A stretch of DNA of 64,000 nt from Phormidesmis sp963789215 (GTDB lineage Bacteria; Cyanobacteriota; Cyanobacteriia; Phormidesmidales; Phormidesmidaceae): the NCBI GenBank assembly GCA_963789215.1, contig CAWBJY010000003.1:1-64000 (forward strand), given 5' to 3'. How positions within the stretch are numbered: position 1 is the first letter of the stretch; each line of letters begins with the position of its first letter. The translations under genes were made by a program, and so were the position numbers. Of the stretch, positions 8,566-16,991 are shown in pieces. The notes beneath the pieces are model-generated. The model was given only the letters and a program-made list of their open reading frames with translations, did no database searches and was not told the DNA's origin.

Positions 8566-9813
8566 ATGACTGCTACTCAAATTCAGCATCTGAATAATGC
8601 GATGGCCGCTGACGACCGCGTGGCCGTGTTGCTCATGGGCTATGGCGAAGTCGAAAGCTACGAAGACTTTGCCAACTACAACGAGCAAGCGCTGAACTTG
8701 CTGACGGCCAAGTTTGCGCCGGTTCCTACCTGGGTTTATCCCCCACTGGCTAAGCTGCTGGCCATGTTTGATTTGCATGAGTGGAGCCATCAGCACGGTA
8801 ATTTTGTGTCTCCTCACAATGCCATTTTTGAAGATCAAAGAGTCGGGATTGAGAATTGCTTGCAGCAGCGCTGGGGCGATCGCATCAAGGTCTTCAAAGC
8901 GTTTAACTTTTGCGCACCTCATTTGCCCGAGCAGGTTTTGGAGCAGGTTAAGGCCGAAGGCTTTAGCAAGCTGCTGATCTATCCTCTGCTTGTAGTGGAC
9001 TCTATTTTTACGAGCGGCATTGCGGTTGAGCAGGTGAATGACGCGCTGACTAAGCTAGGTGGTGCGAGCGAGCATTGGGTGAAGGGAACTCGCTATATTC
9101 CTTCGTTTTATAATCGCGATCGCTACATCACTTTGATTGCCGATCTTGTTGAAGAGAAAATTAAGAAGCAGCTAGCGGTTGCTCACTTGCCTTCCCAAAC
9201 TGGCATTGTGCTAATGAACCACGGCTGTCCTCATAAGGCGAAAGGCTTTACCTCGGGTATTGATGAAAGCCAAAAGCTGTACGATGCTGTTCGCGAAAAG
9301 CTGATCTATAAGTATCCTTTAATCACGATTGGCTGGCTAAACCATGACACGCCGCTGATTGAATGGACACAGCCTAACGTGACCTTGGCAAGTAATAACC
9401 TAATTGATTTGGGTGCAACTTCTTTGGTGTATATGCCGATTGGCTTTGCCACCGAGAACCACGAGACTTTGTTGGATGTAGACCACATCATTCACAGCCT
9501 GCGTCGCAAGCATCCAGAAGTGACTTATGTACAAATGGACTGCGTGAACGACCATCCTGAGTTTATGCAGATGGTTGCAGACTGGGCAGATAGCCACATT
9601 CAGGCGCTGCTAGAATCTGAGCCACTGACGGTAAATCCGGCGCTGCGAGCAGAGGGCAACGAGTTTCACGATCGCAGTCACGACCACGACCATAGAAGTC
9701 ATGGACACAGCCACGATCACGAGCACGATCATGTCCATGTGAATGCTCACGTTGAAGCGCATAAGGCGCATTCGCACAAAGAGCACGCTCACGCTGAGCA
9801 TCACCACCACTAG
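8566..9813 (+). CDS. Ferrochelatase/CbiX-superfamily protein with histidine-rich tail
   Basis: Two chelatase-like half-domains are visible: the first starts VAVLLMGYGEVESYEDFANY and the second GIVLMNHGCPHKAKGFTSG, followed by VYMPIGFATENHETLLDVDH, which resembles the ferrochelatase metal-site block (PIGFxxDHxET). This places it in the ferrochelatase/sirohydrochlorin chelatase superfamily; whether it inserts Fe, Co or Ni is not determinable. The last 50 or so residues are extraordinarily His-rich (over twenty His, ending HHHH), a probable metal store or delivery arm. It is 415 residues, longer than plain ferrochelatase. ATG 8566 follows an A/T-rich leader. It ends before a strong bidirectional terminator. 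Confidence 0.72.
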   Translation: MTATQIQHLNNAMAADDRVAVLLMGYGEVESYEDFANYNEQALNLLTAKFAPVPTWVYPPLAKLLAMFDLHEWSHQHGNFVSPHNAIFEDQRVGIENCLQQRWGDRIKVFKAFNFCAPHLPEQVLEQVKAEGFSKLLIYPLLVVDSIFTSGIAVEQVNDALTKLGGASEHWVKGTRYIPSFYNRDRYITLIADLVEEKIKKQLAVAHLPSQTGIVLMNHGCPHKAKGFTSGIDESQKLYDAVREKLIYKYPLITIGWLNHDTPLIEWTQPNVTLASNNLIDLGATSLVYMPIGFATENHETLLDVDHIIHSLRRKHPEVTYVQMDCVNDHPEFMQMVADWADSHIQALLESEPLTVNPALRAEGNEFHDRSHDHDHRSHGHSHDHEHDHVHVNAHVEAHKAHSHKEHAHAEHHHH

Positions 9814-9870
9814 ATATAGTGGCGTTAGCGGAGAGTGATCACACAAGCTGCTACTCTCTAGACACATAAG

Positions 9871-9910
9871 AAAAGGCCCTTAGTGAGAAGTATTTCACTA
9901 AGGGCCTTTT
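9871..9910. terminator. Bidirectional intrinsic terminator
   Basis: AAAAGGCCCTTAGTGA (9871-9886) and its exact complement TCACTAAGGGCCTTTT (9895-9910) form a 16-bp stem with an 8-base loop. It has A- and T-runs at both ends and sits between convergent genes, so it can terminate both strands. Confidence 0.93.
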
Positions 9911-9986
9911 CTCATCGGATTGATAGGCTCAGCTACTTTGGATACTTTCTCTCATCAGCGCTAGCAACTTTTTAGCGCTAATAGCT

Positions 9987-10997
9987 TCAGTCTTTGCGGT
10001 GCTTCGAAAAAGAGGCTTCAACAGGTGCTGCTAGCTTTCGCAATCCGTTTGGCTCATTTGGATCGATTTGTAAGTCCGTTACGTAGTCATCGTGGGGGTG
10101 CTTTGTTGGCCGAAACGGCTTGATTTTATTAAGGACTCGGTAGCTGAGCCTTTTTGTTGCAGACCGAATCCCTTCTTCTTTCATTGACCGGTTTTTAATG
10201 CCTAGATTGCGCAAAATGTATCGGTTCGCTTGCTGTACTAAAGCCCGTCGATGTTGGAAGGGAGCGCGAAAGCTGGTAGTCAGAGACACGTTCATATCCA
10301 GATTTTGGATGCGGTGAGGGGCATTGTGCGGCCAGGAGACAACGCTGCCAGGGGTGAGTAAGAACGACTCTGCTCGCTGGTCAAACTCAGGTTCGTATGG
10401 TAAAAACTCGGAGATTTCTCCGGTATAAATCTCTTCTAAAAAGTCTTGCGGTACAAGATCTAGGTCCATGGCAGGATAAACCCACAGGCGCTTTTGTCCG
10501 CGCATATGCCACAGCATGTTGGGCGATTCGTCCATGTGGTAATACACCTGAGCGCCAGGAGATGAGATGAGGAGAGTGGTGTAGCTGGCGGTGAGGTTGC
10601 CAAGGTGGGGTGCGCGATCGCCCAAATGTGCATACATACCTTCAACCAGTTTGCCAAATTCTGGGCTGACTTCTTCTAAAGAGATGATATTTAGCCACAG
10701 CCGACCTTTTTCAACGGCGTTCCACATATCTTCGCCGGTGCTTTCTTTGGCAATGTCAACACTCTTCCACTCGTTGCGAGCGGTGGGATTAGATCCCATG
10801 GTGAAGGCCTGTAGATTTTTTCTAGGATAGTTGTCCAACAGGGCAATTAGCTCAGAAGTCTCGAACAAAGGAAGCTGGTTGTACTCGTGTGAGAATAGCT
10901 GGGTTTGGCGACCGAAGGTGGCGTAGTCTGCCTCGCTCCACTTTATTCGAGGGAGGCTGTAGTCGGGGGTGGTACGGTTTGAGGGCGCGGTGATCAT
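9987..10997 (-). CDS. JmjC/cupin_8-like Fe(II)/2-oxoglutarate oxygenase
   Basis: This 336-residue cupin-like protein has the facial-triad pattern YYHMD (HxD) near residue 155 and a distal His in WPHNAPHRI near residue 230, plus the WHMRGQKRLWVYP strand typical of JmjC-like hydroxylases. It likely uses Fe(II), O2 and 2-oxoglutarate to hydroxylate an amino acid, peptide or carrier-bound substrate. It lies 71 bp downstream of and co-oriented with a single-module NRPS, so tailoring of the NRPS-bound or released amino acid is the natural hypothesis. ATG 10997 is preceded on its own strand by a perfect 10-bp tandem repeat. Confidence 0.75.
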   Translation of the reverse strand: MITAPSNRTTPDYSLPRIKWSEADYATFGRQTQLFSHEYNQLPLFETSELIALLDNYPRKNLQAFTMGSNPTARNEWKSVDIAKESTGEDMWNAVEKGRLWLNIISLEEVSPEFGKLVEGMYAHLGDRAPHLGNLTASYTTLLISSPGAQVYYHMDESPNMLWHMRGQKRLWVYPAMDLDLVPQDFLEEIYTGEISEFLPYEPEFDQRAESFLLTPGSVVSWPHNAPHRIQNLDMNVSLTTSFRAPFQHRRALVQQANRYILRNLGIKNRSMKEEGIRSATKRLSYRVLNKIKPFRPTKHPHDDYVTDLQIDPNEPNGLRKLAAPVEASFSKHRKD

Positions 10998-10998
10998 G

Positions 10999-11018
10999 GG
11001 TTGGCGGTGGTTGGCGGT
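10999..11018. repeat. 10-bp perfect tandem duplication
   Basis: GGTTGGCGGT occurs twice head to tail immediately upstream of the start codon of the JmjC-like gene (minus strand). Confidence 0.8.
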
Positions 11019-11054
11019 GATTAGGCAGTACAGGGGTGGCGTAAATCTAGACTG

Positions 11055-11102
11055 TTATTTTGAAGGCGTTATGTTTTGAGGGCGTTACTTTTTGAAGGCG
11101 TT
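11055..11102. repeat. 16-bp tandem repeat, 3 copies, spanning the NRPS stop codon
   Basis: Three 16-mers anchored on GGCGTT at 11065, 11081 and 11097 cover the last codons of the NRPS gene, its TAA stop (complement of 11069-11071) and its 3' flank. The encoded C-terminus is therefore built from repeat copies read in shifted frames. Confidence 0.8.
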
Positions 11103-13930
11103 AGACTTTTTTCGATAAAAGAGTCCGCAGCTTTTGCTAATGTTCGAACGTGCCGGTCGCTGAGCATGGTGGAATGTCCGCCGGGTACGTCGCAAGTTTC
11201 AATCGGCTGGGCTGTCCAGTCGTCCCAGCCTAAGTGCGGGTCTTTGTATTGGCTGATGTAGGGGGCGTCGGCTTTGGTGCCATTGCCTTCGGTGGCTCGA
11301 ATCAACAGCATCTTGCTCTGTAGCCGAGAACTGGGCAAATATTCTGCGTAGGCAAACATAAACAAGTCGCTTACCGCAAGCCGCTGTAAGACGCCTGGTA
11401 GTGCCCGCTGTCTATCTTGATACCAGCGGAACAACCGAGGTTGAATAGCGTTTTTAACCTGTTCTGTTTTGGCCGTAATTTCGTAACGGATTACGTTTTG
11501 GCTTTTCTCCCAGAGAATTTTCGCGGCAGAAAAGAGATTTTTTGAGGTTAGAACCTGGCTCAGTCCGGCTTTGCGCTGGGTAGAAATTAAATCTGTGCGC
11601 TTTTTGGCGGTGGGGGCAGGCGCATCTAGCAAAATGACCACAACGCTCTCTCCTGATGCTTCGAGCTGAAGCGCGGTTTCGAAGGCGATGACACCGCCAG
11701 CACAGAGTCCGCCGAGTAGATACGGCCCGTTGGCTTGAACGCGGCGAATCTGTTCAACGCAGTGCCGGGCGATGTCTGGAACGCGACTATGGATCATCTG
11801 TGCGCCACCGCCGGCTTGAGGCTTGATGCCGTAGATGCTGCGGATTGGACTCTGCTCTTCACCTAGTCTTCTAGCGAGATGGATGTACAGGCCGGTGTCT
11901 CCAGCTACATCGTGCATCATAAACAGCGGTGGCTGGCTGCTGTCTTCTGCTGTGCCTTGCCTGAGCGTCGTTAGAGAGTTGTTCTTTAAAGATGCTGTTT
12001 CTAGAAGAGCGATACCCGATCGAGGCGAGGTGGCTAAAATTTCTTCTAGTCGCTTGGCCATTTGTTTTACTGTGGGGGCCGCAAAAATTTCTATGAGCGG
12101 TAAGCGCCGGTTGAAGGTGGCTTCTAGTTCGCTGAATAGCCGCATGACCAGTAGAGAATGGCCTCCAATTTCAAAAAAGTTTTCGGTAATGCCGACTGTT
12201 TCTACGTTGAGCACCGAGCACCATAGCGCGACAAGCTGCTGCTCTAACGGCGTTCTCGCTTTGGCGAACGAACGTTCGGTTAATTTGGTGTCTGCTTCTG
12301 ATGCGGGAATAGGCAGCGCTTTTCGATCTATTTTACCGTTGGGATTTTTAGGCATCTCTGGCAGTTCAATAACTGCCGATGGCATCATGAAGGTTGGAAG
12401 CTGTTTGGCTAAGAATTGATTGAGGTCTGTTCTGTTTAGAGTGAGGCCCGGCTGCATGACGATGTAGGCAACGAGCCGCTTGTCGCCGGGGGTATCCTCG
12501 CGAGCGATGACGACTCTTTGGGCGATCGCCCCAAAGCGATCTAAACAGCTTTCAATCTCTCCTAACTCAATTCGAAAGCCGCGTATCTTTACTTGAAAGT
12601 CGGCTCTGCCGACAAAGGAGATTAATCCGGTTTTGTCCATGCGAACAAGGTCGCCGGTTTTGTAAAGCCTAGTTCCAGGTTCAAATGGATTGTTTACAAA
12701 GACTGCCTGCGTTTTTTCTGGCAGATTGAGATAGCCTCTGGTAACGCCTGGCCCTCCTATATAGAGCTCGCCAGATTCTTCGGCGGCGACGGGCTGCAAG
12801 TTTTCGTCTAGTACATAGGTGCGGGCGTTGCGGATAGCGCGGCCAATGGGTAAATCTTCGCTGCCGTCGTAGCCTTCGGCGATCGCATCGTATAGCGTGG
12901 TGATGACGGTGCTTTCGGTCGGGCCATAGGCGTTGAACAGGCGCGGATAGTCGCCTACTTTTTCTAGCCACTGACGGCACAGCGTTAAGGAGGCTTTTTC
13001 GCCGCCAAAGAGTACGATGCGTAAGCTGTGCGGCAGCGCGATGCCCAATCGGTCGATGCCGCTGACGAGTTCGTGCCAGAAGGCGGTGGTGAACTGGATA
13101 ACGGAGACTTCGTTATCGGCGATAAACTGCACGAAGGCCCCTGTAGAGGTGACCATTTCGTCTGAGCGTAAAACTAGCGCGCCGCCAACGGCGAGGGTGG
13201 GGTATACCTCTGAGACGATAAAGTCGAAGCTCATGGTAGAGAACTGCAACATGCGGTCGGTGGCGGTGAGCGTTAGCGCTTCGGCTAGAGAGAGGCTGTA
13301 GTTGACCAGCCCGTGGTGGTGGGCCATGACGCCTTTGGGGTTGCCGGTCGAGCCGGAGGTATAGATGACGTAGGCTAACTGCTCGGGGTCTACTTGAATA
13401 GATGGATTCTGGGTGGAGTAAGCCGCTAGCTCGTCGGCCATGCGATCTAGGCAGAGTACTTTGTCTATCTGCTTTTGTTCGGTGGCGAGCTGCGTAAGGA
13501 GAGCTGTTTGGGTGAGCAGGATTTCGACCTGGGCATCTGCCAGAATGTACTGACGGCGAGATTCTGGATAGTTTGGATCGATGGGGACGTAGGCTGCGCC
13601 CGCTTTGAGAACGCCGAGGAAAGCGACAATCATTTCGGGCGATCGCACTAAACTAATGCCGACTAGCCGCTCTGCTTTGGCTCCTTGCGCGACTAGGTAA
13701 TGAGCTAGCCGATTGGCGCTTTCGTTGAGTGCTTGGTAGGAGAGGCCCTTGCCTTCGTGAATGATCGCGATCGCGTTGGGCGTTTTGTGCGCCTGTTTTT
13801 CTACTAAATGATGCAGGCTGGCGCTGCGCAGCCCTTCAGGATCGCTAAACATCAGCGCGTCGCTCTCTATATAGGATGGGTTAGATCGATTTAGGGGTTT
13901 AGCCTCAACCGCTGGTAGGGTCTTGTCCAT
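11069..13930 (-). CDS. Single-module NRPS: adenylation-carrier-thioesterase
   Basis: The A domain (about residues 35-560) has TSGSTGNPKG, NAYGPTEST, LYKTGDLVRM, KIRGFRIELGEIE and PNGKIDRKALP. The carrier domain has the phosphopantetheine Ser in FFEIGGHSLL near residue 588. The type-I thioesterase begins PLFMMHDVAGD and has its nucleophile elbow as GGLCAGG near residue 743, with Cys where Ser is usual. There is no condensation domain, so it should activate one amino acid and release or transfer it. Aligning A4-A5 by eye to GrsA gives the pocket D-F-S-Q-L-G-A-V-I; I do not know its substrate, but the leading Asp fits an alpha-amino acid. Co-transcribed with the JmjC-like oxygenase. Confidence 0.9.
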   Translation of the reverse strand: MDKTLPAVEAKPLNRSNPSYIESDALMFSDPEGLRSASLHHLVEKQAHKTPNAIAIIHEGKGLSYQALNESANRLAHYLVAQGAKAERLVGISLVRSPEMIVAFLGVLKAGAAYVPIDPNYPESRRQYILADAQVEILLTQTALLTQLATEQKQIDKVLCLDRMADELAAYSTQNPSIQVDPEQLAYVIYTSGSTGNPKGVMAHHHGLVNYSLSLAEALTLTATDRMLQFSTMSFDFIVSEVYPTLAVGGALVLRSDEMVTSTGAFVQFIADNEVSVIQFTTAFWHELVSGIDRLGIALPHSLRIVLFGGEKASLTLCRQWLEKVGDYPRLFNAYGPTESTVITTLYDAIAEGYDGSEDLPIGRAIRNARTYVLDENLQPVAAEESGELYIGGPGVTRGYLNLPEKTQAVFVNNPFEPGTRLYKTGDLVRMDKTGLISFVGRADFQVKIRGFRIELGEIESCLDRFGAIAQRVVIAREDTPGDKRLVAYIVMQPGLTLNRTDLNQFLAKQLPTFMMPSAVIELPEMPKNPNGKIDRKALPIPASEADTKLTERSFAKARTPLEQQLVALWCSVLNVETVGITENFFEIGGHSLLVMRLFSELEATFNRRLPLIEIFAAPTVKQMAKRLEEILATSPRSGIALLETASLKNNSLTTLRQGTAEDSSQPPLFMMHDVAGDTGLYIHLARRLGEEQSPIRSIYGIKPQAGGGAQMIHSRVPDIARHCVEQIRRVQANGPYLLGGLCAGGVIAFETALQLEASGESVVVILLDAPAPTAKKRTDLISTQRKAGLSQVLTSKNLFSAAKILWEKSQNVIRYEITAKTEQVKNAIQPRLFRWYQDRQRALPGVLQRLAVSDLFMFAYAEYLPSSRLQSKMLLIRATEGNGTKADAPYISQYKDPHLGWDDWTAQPIETCDVPGGHSTMLSDRHVRTLAKAADSFIEKSLTPSKSNALKT

Positions 13931-14072
13931 AAGAGAAACCTGAATTCAACACAGGAAGTCGGCTTTTACCGGCTTACGCTATTTCTATAGAGCAGTGATT
14001 TAAAGGAACTTAATTTAACCGGCTTTGTTCCATCAATCGGCTATTTGCATAGGATGTTGTTTTGTTGATTAA

Positions 14073-14128
14073 CTGAGATTGACTGGCTGAGACTTGCTAG
14101 CTGAGGTTTGCTGGCTGAGATTGGCCGA
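14073..14128. repeat. 14-bp tandem repeat, 4 copies plus partial
   Basis: CTGAG recurs exactly every 14 bases at 14073, 14087, 14101, 14115 and 14129, with the rest of each unit similar (for example CTGAGACTTGCTAG, CTGAGGTTTGCTGG). It lies in the divergent spacer between the NRPS and the HlyD gene. Confidence 0.85.
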
Positions 14129-14235
14129 CTGAGAAAATCTACACGCAGCTATGGGGAGACAGTAGACTAAGGCAGGCGCTGTTCTCTATCTCATCCGTAG
14201 CTGCTTCTGCCTACTTTCTCTTGTGTATCTCTTTC

Positions 14236-15570
14236 ATGTCTTCGCTTTCTTTACGCGCTATTAAACGTCCTGGTCGCTGGTTGATTGGTTTAGGACTGGT
14301 GGGTCTGGTTACTTTGGGTGCGATCGCTCTGGTTCGGCGTAGCCGTCAGCCTGACTACGACCTTTCTGAGCTGACGGTAGAAGTAAATGAAGATGCGATT
14401 ACCGTTCGGATTACCGCGAGCGGGACAATTGAGCCAGTTCGAACGGTTAATCTGAGTCCGAAAACGGCCGGTATTGTAAAGGAACTCTATGTAGAACAGG
14501 GCGATCAGGTGTCTGCTGGGCAGGTGATTGCCCGGATGGACAGCGAACAGATTGACGCTCAAATTGTGCAGTTTGAGGCGGGAGTGGCTGAGGCTCGTGC
14601 TCAGTTGGATGAGGCGCTGCGTGGCCCGACTGCGACCGATATTCGGCAGGTAGAGGCTAGCGTTTCTCAGGCTCGCGCTCAGTTAGAGGATGCTCGCGCT
14701 CGTTTATCTTTATCTGAGGATGAGGCTAGACGGACTCAAAGTTTGTTTGATAGAGGGGCCATTTCTCGCAGCGACTTAGATCGGACTTTGAGCGATCGCC
14801 GCAGCGCTAACGCCGGTATAGATCAGTCGTCTGCTCGATTAGCGGAGGCCGAGCAGCGGTTGGTGGATGCGCAAAACGGCAATGAATCTGAAACGATTGC
14901 TCAAGCGGAGGCGCGTCTTAGCCGCGCTCAAGGGCAGCTTCAGTCTGCGCAGGCTCAGCTAGCCGATACGCAAATTCGAACGCCTTTTGCCGGTATTATT
15001 ACGCAGCGGTTTGCTTCGGAAGGGGCCTTTGTAACGCCAACGGCAACGGCTTCTGATGTGACTTCGGCGACTTCTACGGCGATTGTGGCCTTAGCGAGCG
15101 GATTGGAAGCGATCGCTGAAGTGCCTGAGGCAGATATCAGTAAGATTGAGGTGGGGCAATCGGTAGAGATTCAGGCCGATGCGTTTCCAGAAGAGCTGTT
15201 TGAAGGGCAGGTAAAACTGATTGCGCCTGAGGCTATTGAGCGGCAGAACGTGACTGTTTTTCAGGTGAGGGTGGCGCTGTTAACGGGAACAGACCGGCTG
15301 CGCTCTAATATGAATACGACCGTGGCGTTCATTGGCGATCAGTTAGATAACGCGCTGGTGATTCCGGCAGTGGCTGTGATTACTCAAAGCGGCGAGACGG
15401 GCGTTTTGGTGCCAGATGAGGCAGGGCAGGTGCAGTTTGAGCCGGTTGTGTTGGGGTCTCAGGTGGGCGATCGCATTCAGGTGGTTGATGGATTGGAATC
15501 GGGCGATCGTGTGTTTATAGACTTGCCGCCGGGCCAGAGCCTGGAAAATCTGACGTTTGGCCGCCGCTAA
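14236..15570 (+). CDS. HlyD/MacA-family periplasmic adaptor subunit
   Basis: This membrane-fusion protein has an N-terminal TM (LIGLGLVGLVTLGAIALV), a split biotinyl-lipoyl domain (VNLSPKTAGIVKELYVEQGD and TRIRTPF-like TQIRTPFAGIITQR), a long alpha-helical coiled-coil hairpin rich in Ala/Gln/Arg (about residues 110-235) and a beta-barrel/MP domain ending in VFIDLPPGQSLEN. It bridges an inner-membrane ABC or RND pump to an outer-membrane channel. A MacB-like permease and ATPase lie 3.7 kb downstream on the same strand and are plausible partners. I chose ATG 14236 over TTG 14221. Confidence 0.87.
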   Translation: MSSLSLRAIKRPGRWLIGLGLVGLVTLGAIALVRRSRQPDYDLSELTVEVNEDAITVRITASGTIEPVRTVNLSPKTAGIVKELYVEQGDQVSAGQVIARMDSEQIDAQIVQFEAGVAEARAQLDEALRGPTATDIRQVEASVSQARAQLEDARARLSLSEDEARRTQSLFDRGAISRSDLDRTLSDRRSANAGIDQSSARLAEAEQRLVDAQNGNESETIAQAEARLSRAQGQLQSAQAQLADTQIRTPFAGIITQRFASEGAFVTPTATASDVTSATSTAIVALASGLEAIAEVPEADISKIEVGQSVEIQADAFPEELFEGQVKLIAPEAIERQNVTVFQVRVALLTGTDRLRSNMNTTVAFIGDQLDNALVIPAVAVITQSGETGVLVPDEAGQVQFEPVVLGSQVGDRIQVVDGLESGDRVFIDLPPGQSLENLTFGRR

Positions 15571-15908
15571 AGCGTACTTTACTCAAGAGCCGGTCAGTTT
15601 CTGACTGTTTCTCTAGGATCTTGTTGTTTTTGATTTACTAAGAGTCTCTTCGTTTCTCCGTAATTTTAACGACTTGCCGATTTTACTCATAGTTGTCGAT
15701 CCCTTCCACAGTCGGTCTTTGCTGGTTCTGTTTACACGAATCTTACATTTATCTACGTATTTATACTGAAACTCTTCATGGATAAATAATACAGACCTTA
15801 CGTATATTTGTTCTATTATGAGCGTGGTTTTACCTACGCCTTACTTACTCGTCCGTAGTAAAAGCCATACTTTGTACATCGACAAACACACTCCTGGAAT
15901 TAATAAAT
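15571..15908. other. Intergenic region upstream of PEP-CTERM gene
   Basis: 338 bases, A/T-rich towards the PEP-CTERM gene. I see no gene or strong hairpin; it probably contains that gene's promoter and an untranslated leader. Confidence 0.4.
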
Positions 15909-16622
15909 ATGGGTTTCAAAACAAGCGCTTTACTTACCGCCGCTTCTGTTCTACTAGCAAGTGCACCCGCTTTTGCAACAACTTTTACCTTCGATGGTAG
16001 CAACCTGCCTGGTGCTACTGAAGCAGGCAAGACTAAATCAATCACGACTAGCTTTAATAATACCAACAACAAGTTCTCTTGGTCTTCTACCTACGCAAAG
16101 AATAAGGACGGCATATTGCCAGACGGTCTTTGGTTAGTGGCAAACGATGGCCCCAACCCTAAAGGACATACTGGTGAGCTGGCTATCTATTACCTAGATG
16201 GCATCAATAAGAAAGTCAGCATCTTTGATTACAATGGTGCAAACAGTTCTAATAGCTTGACGAATCCTGGCAACTTCCTAGGCTCGACTACGCTCGAAGT
16301 TACACAGAGCGACAAAGAGAAGACCTTTGCCTTTAACTTTGATACAGATGACTTCGATCTCAGCGGTATTTCGGATAAAGCAGCCTGGAAGGGCAGTGCG
16401 TTTGATAAGAATATTGGACTTTGGGTGCACGGTGTCTCCGGTCTTGAGACCGCGTACGATGCTAAAACTGGAGTGCTCACAAAATTTGGCTACGCTAAAC
16501 AGAGCTGGTATGACGTTAGCGACGAGCACGCAACGGCTGTTCCAGAGCCTGCAAGTGCGGCTGCGCTAGGCTTGTTTGCTGTTGCCGGTGCTTTTGTTAA
16601 GCGTAGCAAGCAGTCTGCTTAA
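15909..16622 (+). CDS. PEP-CTERM sorted surface/exported protein
   Basis: A signal peptide (MGFKTSALLTAASVLLASAP, cleavage after AFA) precedes a Gly/Asn/Ser-rich beta-type domain of about 190 residues. The C-terminus is a textbook PEP-CTERM signal: VPEPAS, a short hydrophobic helix (AALGLFAVAGAFV) and a basic tail KRSKQSA. It should be processed by an exosortase and placed on the cell surface or in exopolysaccharide; the specific role is unknown. No exosortase is in the window. A strong terminator follows. Confidence 0.87.
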   Translation: MGFKTSALLTAASVLLASAPAFATTFTFDGSNLPGATEAGKTKSITTSFNNTNNKFSWSSTYAKNKDGILPDGLWLVANDGPNPKGHTGELAIYYLDGINKKVSIFDYNGANSSNSLTNPGNFLGSTTLEVTQSDKEKTFAFNFDTDDFDLSGISDKAAWKGSAFDKNIGLWVHGVSGLETAYDAKTGVLTKFGYAKQSWYDVSDEHATAVPEPASAAALGLFAVAGAFVKRSKQSA

Positions 16623-16747
16623 AGATTCACTTTAGGTGTTTTGTTTCCAGTTGCTCTATTGCGGTTTTTCGCTTATTGCTGGTTTGGCTAGTTGCTAAAA
16701 GCCAACTACTTACCGCCGGTATTCGAAGAAACGTCTACACAATCTAT

Positions 16748-16792
16748 GCTCCGGCGAGAACGCTTTTAAGTTCTGTTGCCGGAGCTTTTTTT
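16748..16792 (+). terminator. Intrinsic terminator downstream of PEP-CTERM gene
   Basis: GCTCCGGC (16748-16755) pairs with GCCGGAGC (16778-16785), with additional GAAC/GTTC pairing inside, followed by seven T. It lies in the 369-base spacer after the PEP-CTERM gene; I see nothing else in that spacer. Confidence 0.88.
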
Positions 16793-16991
16793 GTTCGGTT
16801 TGCGCTGATTGGCTTTTGCTGTGACTGCTCTGAATGGGGCTGAGCCTATGTCGCCCTATATTGTGGAGCTGTATCGAATGAGAGATGCTGGCTCGCCAAA
16901 TTTTCTATACAGTAGCTGGACGTTAGCAGCGGCTTAGAAGCGTAGTTGCCGCTAGGTCACCATAAGACAGTATAGAGATACAGGAAAGTCA

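Noticed and set aside
8461..8922. Minus-strand open frame opposite the chelatase gene
   Set aside because: Composition is shadow-like, with no family resemblance, and it overlaps the coding strand of a recognised protein.
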